NCBI RefSeq assembly: GCF_002973525.1
Contig: NZ_PVEN01000001.1
Span: forward strand, 558,001-622,000
Direction of reading: 5' to 3'
DNA: 64,000 nucleotides
Source of the DNA: Paraburkholderia sp. BL21I4N1
GTDB taxonomy: Bacteria; Pseudomonadota; Gammaproteobacteria; Burkholderiales; Burkholderiaceae
The stretch's first letter is position 1. Every line of letters starts with the position of its first letter. Of the stretch, positions 25,115 to 31,916 are shown in pieces. The notes beneath the pieces were generated by a model, which ran no database searches, was not told where the DNA came from, and saw only the letters and a list, made by a program, of their open reading frames with translations. The position numbers and the translations under genes were made by a program.

Positions 25115-25573
25115 TTGAAACCGATGCTCTCTACCCGCATTGCTCGCGCAATGCTCGGGGCAAGCTGCGCGCTGTCGTTCGCCGCACACGCCACGCTAGG
25201 CCAGAACGTCAGCACGATCGACAACGATCAGGCGCGTCTGCACGCCGTCGCTCACACGGCGACTACGCAAAGTGCGTATTCGGTACACCTGATCACGATG
25301 CCGTCGGGCACCCAGGTGCGCGAATACGTGGCGTCGAGCGGTGTCGTGTTCGGCGTCGCGTGGCAAGGCCCCACGTTGCCGGATCTGAAGTCGATGCTCG
25401 GCGCCTCGTTCGACACCTACGTCGCCGCGACCGCGACGCGTCGCGGCACGCCGCTGGCGGTGTCCAACAGCGATCTGGTGGTCTACTCCGGCGGCCATCT
25501 GCGCGCGTTCGCCGGCCATGCGTATTTGCCGCAAGCGGTGCCCGCGGGCGTCGATGTCGGCGTCATTCAATAA
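25115..25573 (+). CDS. DUF2844 family exported protein
   Basis: A 152-residue secreted protein of unknown function. The TTG start at 25115 is chosen because AAGGA lies eight bases before it and it gives a proper signal peptide (LSTRIARAMLGASCALSFAA, cleaved near AHATLG); ATG 25124 three codons in is an alternative. The mature part has the strand-rich pattern of the family: YSVHLITMPSGTQVREYV, SGVVFGVAWQGPTLPDL, and a C-terminal SGGHLRAFAGHAYLPQAVP. It is 11 bp upstream of the DUF3443 gene and the pair is recurrent in Burkholderia, so the two probably work together in the envelope. It could be a substrate, inhibitor or chaperone of the protease-like partner; no sequence proof. Confidence 0.83.
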   Translation: MKPMLSTRIARAMLGASCALSFAAHATLGQNVSTIDNDQARLHAVAHTATTQSAYSVHLITMPSGTQVREYVASSGVVFGVAWQGPTLPDLKSMLGASFDTYVAATATRRGTPLAVSNSDLVVYSGGHLRAFAGHAYLPQAVPAGVDVGVIQ

Positions 25574-25584
25574 CGGAGCGAATC

Positions 25585-26871
25585 ATGCGTTATTTGTCTT
25601 CGTTCTCTTCCGCGTTTTCCTCTTCCCGTTCCTCGACGGCGATCACCCTGTTGGGCGCGGCGTTGCTCGCGCTGCTCGTCACCGCGTGCGGTGGCGGCGG
25701 TGGCGGCGGTTCCAGCGCCTCGGCCAGTTCGAGCAGTTCGACCACGGCGTTGTCGGCGCCTTCGTCGCCAGCGTTGGCCGCGAACGCGGTGCGCGTGACG
25801 GTCGACTCCGGCGTGAGCAGCGTGCCGAACATGCCGTTCGTCAGCCTCACGATCTGCACGCCCGGCACCACCCAATGCCAGACCCTCGATCACGTGCTGG
25901 TCGACACCGGTTCGTGGGGCGTGCGTATCTTCGCGTCGCAATTGCCCGCTTCGGTGCCGCTGCCGCAGCAGCAGAACGCCTCGGGTAACCCGGTCGCCGA
26001 ATGCATGCAGTTCTTCGACGGCTACACGTGGGGCTCGGTGCGGCTCGCCGATCTGCAGATCGCCGGCGAGAAAGCTTCGTCGCTGCCGATCCAGGTGATC
26101 GATCCGAACTACGCGTCTTTGCCGGCCGCTTGCGCGAGCTTCGGCTCATCGCGCAACACGCCGGCCACGCTGCAGGCCAACGGGATTCTCGGCATCGGCG
26201 TGTTCAAGCACGACTGCGGCGCGAACTGCGTGCAGCAAGCGGTGGATGGTACGTACTACGCATGCAGCGGTGCATCGTGCACGTCGATTCCGCTCGCCGA
26301 GCAGTATCAGGTAGCCAACCCGATTCCCTACTTCGCGACCGACAACAACGGTTCGATGCTGAGCCTGCCAACGGTTTCCGGCGGCGCGGCTTCAGTGACG
26401 GGGCAACTGGTGTTCGGCATCGGCACGCAGACCAACAATACGTTGGGCGGCGCGCAGGTGATCGGCGTCAGTCCGTCGAACGGCACGTTCACGACGGTGC
26501 AGGGCAGTAACACGTATTCGCAAAGTATTCTGGACAGCGGCTCGACCGGCCTGTTCTTCGCGAGCAGCGCGATGCCGGTGTGCGCGAGTCCGAACAGTTC
26601 GTATTACTGTCCGGCGTCGACGGAGCAACTGAGCGCGATGATAGAAGGCGTGAACGGCGTGACGAGCGCGGTGAACTTCAGCGTCGGCAATGCGACGACG
26701 ATCGCGCAGACCTATAGCGGCAGTTCGGCGCTGCCGTTGCTGGCGGGTCCGGCGTTCGTCACGTCGACGATTTTCGATTGGGGGCTGCCGTTCTTCTACG
26801 GCCGCAATGTGTACGCGGCGGTCGAGCAACAGGCGACGCCCGGCGGCACGGGGCCTTACGTCGCGTATTGA
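25585..26871 (+). CDS. DUF3443 lipoprotein with pepsin-like aspartic-protease motifs
   Basis: A 428-residue exported lipoprotein: Ser-rich start, hydrophobic segment and lipobox LLVTACGGG with the lipid Cys at residue 35, then a Gly/Ser linker to about residue 60. The remainder resembles a two-lobed aspartic protease: DTGSWGVRIFAS with Asp107, a flap-like FFDGYTWGSVRLADLQIAG with Tyr147, ANGILGIGVFKHD at 198-210, LVFGIGTQTNNTLGGAQVIG, ILDSGSTGLFFAS with Asp317, and a late TIFDWGLPFFYGRNVYAAVE. Order and spacing follow pepsin. Several Cys pairs suggest disulfides. ATG is preceded by CGGAG. Co-transcribed with the DUF2844 gene. Family name from recognition; protease function is my inference. 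Confidence 0.85.
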   Translation: MRYLSSFSSAFSSSRSSTAITLLGAALLALLVTACGGGGGGGSSASASSSSSTTALSAPSSPALAANAVRVTVDSGVSSVPNMPFVSLTICTPGTTQCQTLDHVLVDTGSWGVRIFASQLPASVPLPQQQNASGNPVAECMQFFDGYTWGSVRLADLQIAGEKASSLPIQVIDPNYASLPAACASFGSSRNTPATLQANGILGIGVFKHDCGANCVQQAVDGTYYACSGASCTSIPLAEQYQVANPIPYFATDNNGSMLSLPTVSGGAASVTGQLVFGIGTQTNNTLGGAQVIGVSPSNGTFTTVQGSNTYSQSILDSGSTGLFFASSAMPVCASPNSSYYCPASTEQLSAMIEGVNGVTSAVNFSVGNATTIAQTYSGSSALPLLAGPAFVTSTIFDWGLPFFYGRNVYAAVEQQATPGGTGPYVAY

Positions 26872-26875
26872 GTTG

Positions 26876-28078
26876 TCAGGACTTGGCGGGTTGGGTCGTC
26901 GGTGCGGGAGCGGCGGCGGCACCCGCTGGTTGTGACAGCGGCAAGGGCGGTGGCGCTGCGGGTGCTGCCGCAGGCGCGGGAGCACCCGCCACCGCTGCCG
27001 CTTCCCTCGGCCGCGACTTATCGCCCGCCTCCGCGATCACGCGATGCACGAAGCGCAGCTTATCCACTACCGGCGCCGCGAGCGTGAACGGATAACCGTC
27101 CGCCATTCCCAGACTGCGGTTCAGGCTGTTCAACGCGTAAGTGAGCGGAAACCAGCGCTTCATCAGATTCTCGAAGCTCGCGTCCTCCACCGGCGTGCGG
27201 TCGGTCAGCGTCGGCTCGCTCGGATCGTCGGGCAGCAGCGCGACGCCGTATGACGTCGACGTGTCCAGCACGTCGACGATCAGCATGTAATGCGCCCACG
27301 TTTCCGCCCAGTCTTCCCACGGATGCATCGTCGCGTAGGCGCTGATATGCGACGCCTGCCAGTCGGCCGGCGCGCCGTCGCGATAGTAGGTCGTGAGCGC
27401 TTCGCCATAGTCGACGCTCTCGTCGCCGAACAGCTTGCGAAAGGGTTCGAGCCAGCGCGGGTTGTCCTGCACCAACTGGCTGAAATAGTAATGACCGGTT
27501 TCATGGCGGAAGTGCCCGAGCAGGGTCCGGTACGGCTCGCCCATCGCGGTGCGGACTTTCTCGCGATACGCGTCGTCCGCTTCGGCGATGTTTAGCGTGA
27601 TCAGCCCGTTGTCGTGACCGGTCATGACCTGTTCGCCATCGCCGCCATCTTCGAGGAATTCGAACGCGAGGCCGTGCTCCGGGTCCATCTGCCGCGACTT
27701 CACATCCAGACCGAGTGCCGCCAGCGTGTAAAGCAGGCGACGCTTGGCCATTTCCAGCCGATACCAGTAGAGCCGGTTGTCCGGCGCGCTCAGGTTCGGA
27801 ATGGTCCGCGTCAACTGGCAGGCGCGGCACAGCGTGTCGGGCGAGTCGGCGGGAATCATCCAGTTGCAGACGTTTTCGACCGCGTAGTTGTGGCACTGGC
27901 GGAACAGTGCGTCGGGCAGATCGGGATGCAGACTGCGCCAGCGTCCCTCGCCGGCGTCTTCGAAGGCGCTGATTTCCGCGACCTCGGGCACGTAGCCGAG
28001 CAACGACTCGCACCTTTCGCAACGCACGTTTTCATAAAAGACGAGATGCGAACAGTGATTGCAGTGGAACGTTTTCAT
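26876..28078 (-). CDS. Zinc-binding metallopeptidase with N-terminal zinc ribbon (COG4307/Peptidase_Mx type)
   Basis: A 400-residue cytosolic protein. It opens with a rubredoxin-like zinc ribbon (MKTFHCNHC, then VRCERCESLLGYVP, and later Cys residues in CRACQLT), and carries the metallopeptidase motif HETGH at residues 192-196 in GHFRHETGHYYFSQL, with a possible third ligand in DESVDYGEALTTYY or the following DWAETWAHYM. The tail beyond residue ~365 is Pro/Ala-rich and probably disordered. ATG 28078 is used; an extension of 25 codons upstream lacks homology-like character. Members of this family occur beside ATP-grasp/alpha-E/transglutaminase genes, as here (divergent). It probably cleaves or trims a peptide made or modified by that system; this is family-level prediction. 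Confidence 0.86.
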   Translation of the reverse strand: MKTFHCNHCSHLVFYENVRCERCESLLGYVPEVAEISAFEDAGEGRWRSLHPDLPDALFRQCHNYAVENVCNWMIPADSPDTLCRACQLTRTIPNLSAPDNRLYWYRLEMAKRRLLYTLAALGLDVKSRQMDPEHGLAFEFLEDGGDGEQVMTGHDNGLITLNIAEADDAYREKVRTAMGEPYRTLLGHFRHETGHYYFSQLVQDNPRWLEPFRKLFGDESVDYGEALTTYYRDGAPADWQASHISAYATMHPWEDWAETWAHYMLIVDVLDTSTSYGVALLPDDPSEPTLTDRTPVEDASFENLMKRWFPLTYALNSLNRSLGMADGYPFTLAAPVVDKLRFVHRVIAEAGDKSRPREAAAVAGAPAPAAAPAAPPPLPLSQPAGAAAAPAPTTQPAKS

Positions 28079-28411
28079 CGATGGAGCCTGAAGAGTGGAG
28101 AGCGGATCGCAACGGATCGCGAGCGACGACTCGTCGCAATCTTTATGCCGCAATTGCCAGACGTCACCGGTTTAACGCACATTACGTGCATGATCGTGCA
28201 TCGAGGCTGCGCCGCTTTGGTGCGCGGCCCGGCGCAAGGCGGTAGAAAGGCGCGCTAGTCGAGCGACCGGACGCTCGATGGACGCGGCACACTTCGCAGC
28301 GGGCGGTATTCCGGGGCTAATCGGCTGTTCACGCGGATTTTCGCGCTTGTTTGATAAACGGCATGAAGCTTGCTTTTTGGCGGGCTGCCATCCTTCGTCC
28401 AGGAGTCCGGT
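28079..28411. other. Divergent promoter region, peptidase / transglutaminase operon
   Basis: 333 bp without a credible gene. It contains short inverted repeats, among them CGAGCG and CGCTCG around 28260-28277 and the repeated ATCGTGCAT/ACGTGCAT near 28190, and it ends with AGGAG (28401-28405), the ribosome site of the GTG-started transglutaminase gene. A shared regulator site is possible but none is clear. Confidence 0.5.
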
Positions 28412-31400
28412 GTGTCCATACGCGTCGCGTTGCATCATGTCACACATTACCGCTACGACAGGCTGGTCGCGCTGTCGCCCCAGGTCGTGCGTCTCAGGCC
28501 TGCGCCGCATTGCCGTACCCCGATCCTCGCCTATTCCATGCGGATCGAGCCGGCCGAACACTTCATCAACTGGCAACAGGACGCGTTCGCCAACTATCAG
28601 GCGCGCCTCGTCTTTCCGGAGAAGACCCGCGAGTTCAAGGTGACCGTGGATCTGATCGCCGAAATGGCGGTCTACAACCCGTTCGATTTCTTCCTCGAAC
28701 CGTCGGCCGAGCAATTTCCGTTCGACTATGAGCCCGGCCTCGCGCTGGAGCTTGCCCCCTATCGCGTCAAACGGCCGATGACGCCGCGCTTCGCCGAGTT
28801 CGTCGCGAGTATCGACCGCACGCCGGCCGGCACCGCCGACTTCCTCGTCGCGCTGAATCAACGGCTGCAACACGAGATCCGCTACCTGATCCGGATGGAA
28901 CCCGGCGTGCAGACGCCCGAAGAAACGCTCACGAGCGCCGCAGGTTCGTGTCGAGATTCGGGCTGGCTGCTGGTCGAGACGTTGCGGCAACTGGGGCTGG
29001 CGGCGCGCTTCGTGTCCGGCTATCTGCTGCAACTGGCGCCCGACGTCAAATCGATCGACGGCCCGAGCGGCGCCGAGGTCGACTTCACCGACCTGCACGC
29101 GTGGTGCGAGGTGTACTTGCCGGGCGCGGGCTGGATCGGCCTCGACCCGACCTCCGGGCTGCTGGCCGGTGAAGGGCATATTCCGGTCGCCTGCACGCCG
29201 GAACCGGGCAGCGCCGCGCCGATCTCGGGCGCGGTCGACGAGTCCGAGGTCGAGTTCGAGCACACCATGTCGATCGAGCGGGTGCTGGAAACGCCGCGTG
29301 TCACGAAGCCGTACAGCGAAGCGCAGTGGGCCGACGTGCTGACGATGGGCGCCGAAGTGGACCGCCAATTGGAAGACATGGACGTGCGTTTGACCATGGG
29401 CGGCGAGCCGACCTTCGTGTCGGTGCGCGATCGCGACGCCGCCGAATGGAACACCGACGCGCTCGGCCCGACCAAACGCGGCTACGCCGTCGCGCTGATG
29501 GAAAAACTGCGCGCGCGTTACGGCGCGAACGGCTTCCTGCATATCGGCCAGGGCAAGTGGTATCCGGGCGAACAACTGCCGCGCTGGGCCATGTCGCTCT
29601 ACTGGCGCGCCGACGGCGAGCCGTGCTGGCAGGATCCGTCGCTGTTCGGCGACGAACGCGAGCCCGGCAACTACACCGCCGCCGACGCGCAACGCTTCCT
29701 CGCGCATCTCGCGACCAAACTGGACCTCGACACGGATTGCATCCAGCCAGGTTTCGAAGACGTCTGGTACTACCTGTGGCGCGAACGCCGTTTGCCGGTC
29801 AACGTCGATCCGCTCGATGCGCGCCTCGACGACGAACTGGAGCGCGTGCGCCTGCGCCGCGTGTTCGACGCGGGGTTGGGCGGCGCGACCGGTTTCGTGT
29901 TGCCGCTCGGCCGCGAACGCGACGTGCCGCACGAAGCGCCGAAGTGGGTCAGCGGCCGCTGGTTCTTCCGCGACGAACGCATGTTCCTGATTCCCGGCGA
30001 TTCGCCGATGGGCTACCGCCTGCCGCTCGACGCCCTGCCGTGGGTGTCGAAGACCGACTACCCGTACCAGCACGCGCACGATCCGTTCGCGCCGCCCGTG
30101 CCGTTACGCTCGGCCGCGCAGTTGCGGATGCAATACGACGGCGAGCAGCGCACGCTGAGTGCCACGGAGGCTCGGCGGGCGGCGGCCTTGTCGTCGTCGG
30201 CCGCGGATTTGCTGAGCGGCATGGCGGGCAGCGGCGTGCTGGCGTTCGCGCCGCAGACCGGTGGCGAGCAGCCGCCGGCGCGCGGGATGTCGTCGAAGGA
30301 AACCTTGCGCACGGCGATCTGCGTCGAGGCGCGCGATCCGAAACGGGCCGCCGGTCCCAAAGCCGAGACCGATGCGTTCGGCAGCGGCCGCACCTTGCTG
30401 CATGTGTTCATGCCGCCGCTCACCGAGCTCGACGATTATCTCGACCTGCTGGCCGCGATCGAAGCGACCGCCGCCGAGCTGCAAATGAAGGTCGTGCTCG
30501 AAGGCTATCCGCCGCCGCGCGACGCGCGTCTGAAGATCCTGCAGGTCACGCCGGACCCGGGCGTGATCGAGGTGAACATTCATCCGGCGTCGAACTGGGA
30601 TCAACTGGTCGATCACACCGAGTATCTGTATCAGTCCGCGGCCGAGAGTTATCTCAGCAGCGAGAAGTTCATGACCGACGGCCGCCATACCGGCACCGGC
30701 GGCGGCAATCACTTCGTGCTCGGCGGCGCGACGCCCGCCGACAGTCCGTTCCTGCGGCGCCCCGATCTGCTCGCGAGTCTGATTGCGTACTGGCACAACC
30801 ATCCGTCGCTGTCGTATCTGTTTTCCGGGCTGTTCATCGGACCGACCAGCCAGGCGCCGCGGATCGACGAAGCCCGCAACGATCAGGTCTATGAGCTCGA
30901 AGTGGCGTTCCGCGAATTGCAGCGGCAGATCGACCTGCTCGGCGGCCGCGAAAGCGCCAGTTTGCCGGCGTGGATGATCGACCGTTCGCTGCGCAATATC
31001 CTGATCGACGTAACAGGCAACACGCACCGCGCCGAGTTCTGCATCGACAAGCTGTATTCGCCGGATGGTCCGACCGGCCGCCTCGGCCTGCTCGAATTGC
31101 GCGGTTTCGAAATGCCGCCGCACGCGCGCATGAGTCTCGTGCAGCAGTTGCTGCTGCGCGCGCTGGTGGCGCGCTTCTGGCGCACGCCTTACACGCAGCG
31201 GCTCACGCGCTGGGGCACCGAACTGCACGACCGGTTCCTGCTCGGCACCTTCGCGAAGATGGATTTCGACGACGTGATCGGCGAACTGAACCAGGCGGGC
31301 TTCGCGTTCGACAGCAACTGGTTCGCGCCGCACTTCGAATTCCGTTTTCCGCTGGTCGGCGCGACCACGGTGAACGGCGTGTCGCTGACACTGCGCAACG

Positions 31401-31885
31401 CGCTCGAACCGTGGCACGTCATGGGCGAAGAGGGTTCGCCGGGCGGCACCGTGCGCTATGTGGATTCGTCGGTGGAGCGGCTCGAAGTGCGCGCGCTGGG
31501 GCTGAACGACAACCGTCATGTGCTGACCGTGAACGGTGTGCCGGTGCCGTTGCAGCCGACCGGCCGCGTCAGCGAGTACGTGGCCGGCGTGCGCTTTCGC
31601 GCGTGGTCGCAACCGTCGGCGTTGCATCCCACCATCGGCGTGGATGCGCCGCTCACTTTCGATCTGGTCGACACATGGACCGGCCGTTCGGTGGGCGGTT
31701 GCCAGTATCATGTCGCTCATCCGGGCGGACGCAATTACGAGACGTTCCCGGTCAATGCTTACGAGGCGGAAAGCCGGCGGCGCGCGCGTTATTTGGCGTC
31801 GGGCCATACGCCGGGGCCGCTCACGGTCGACATGCCGCAGCGCAGCCTGGAGTTTCCGTTCACGCTGGACCTGCGCTACTGGTAA
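28412..31885 (+). CDS. Transglutaminase-like domain fused to DUF2126
   Basis: A 1157-residue cytosolic fusion. GTG 28412 is chosen for AGGAG six bases upstream and because the product then starts at the conserved strand IRVALHHVTHYRYD. Residues ~1-290 are a bacterial transglutaminase-like thiol hydrolase with an N-terminal beta domain; the catalytic triad is Cys180 (AGSCRDSGW), His229 (DLHAWCEVY) and Asp245 (GLDPTSG). Residues ~320-1157 are DUF2126, starting at RLTMGGEPTFVSVRDRD, with TGTGGGNHFVLGG and HNHPSLSYLFSGLFIGPT farther on. In other genomes these parts are found together beside ATP-grasp/alpha-E genes. DUF2126 has been proposed to be a peptide-bond-forming enzyme related to the glutamine-synthetase/COOH-NH2-ligase group; I treat that as prediction. 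First gene of a three-gene operon. Confidence 0.9.
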   Translation: MSIRVALHHVTHYRYDRLVALSPQVVRLRPAPHCRTPILAYSMRIEPAEHFINWQQDAFANYQARLVFPEKTREFKVTVDLIAEMAVYNPFDFFLEPSAEQFPFDYEPGLALELAPYRVKRPMTPRFAEFVASIDRTPAGTADFLVALNQRLQHEIRYLIRMEPGVQTPEETLTSAAGSCRDSGWLLVETLRQLGLAARFVSGYLLQLAPDVKSIDGPSGAEVDFTDLHAWCEVYLPGAGWIGLDPTSGLLAGEGHIPVACTPEPGSAAPISGAVDESEVEFEHTMSIERVLETPRVTKPYSEAQWADVLTMGAEVDRQLEDMDVRLTMGGEPTFVSVRDRDAAEWNTDALGPTKRGYAVALMEKLRARYGANGFLHIGQGKWYPGEQLPRWAMSLYWRADGEPCWQDPSLFGDEREPGNYTAADAQRFLAHLATKLDLDTDCIQPGFEDVWYYLWRERRLPVNVDPLDARLDDELERVRLRRVFDAGLGGATGFVLPLGRERDVPHEAPKWVSGRWFFRDERMFLIPGDSPMGYRLPLDALPWVSKTDYPYQHAHDPFAPPVPLRSAAQLRMQYDGEQRTLSATEARRAAALSSSAADLLSGMAGSGVLAFAPQTGGEQPPARGMSSKETLRTAICVEARDPKRAAGPKAETDAFGSGRTLLHVFMPPLTELDDYLDLLAAIEATAAELQMKVVLEGYPPPRDARLKILQVTPDPGVIEVNIHPASNWDQLVDHTEYLYQSAAESYLSSEKFMTDGRHTGTGGGNHFVLGGATPADSPFLRRPDLLASLIAYWHNHPSLSYLFSGLFIGPTSQAPRIDEARNDQVYELEVAFRELQRQIDLLGGRESASLPAWMIDRSLRNILIDVTGNTHRAEFCIDKLYSPDGPTGRLGLLELRGFEMPPHARMSLVQQLLLRALVARFWRTPYTQRLTRWGTELHDRFLLGTFAKMDFDDVIGELNQAGFAFDSNWFAPHFEFRFPLVGATTVNGVSLTLRNALEPWHVMGEEGSPGGTVRYVDSSVERLEVRALGLNDNRHVLTVNGVPVPLQPTGRVSEYVAGVRFRAWSQPSALHPTIGVDAPLTFDLVDTWTGRSVGGCQYHVAHPGGRNYETFPVNAYEAESRRRARYLASGHTPGPLTVDMPQRSLEFPFTLDLRYW

Positions 31886-31916
31886 CCACGCAGCACACTC
31901 TTAAAACGACACGACC

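Noticed and set aside
28172..30079. 635-codon minus-strand open frame opposite the transglutaminase-DUF2126 gene
   Set aside because: Same antisense pattern; no ribosome site, no recognisable motif, and the sense strand encodes a full catalytic triad.
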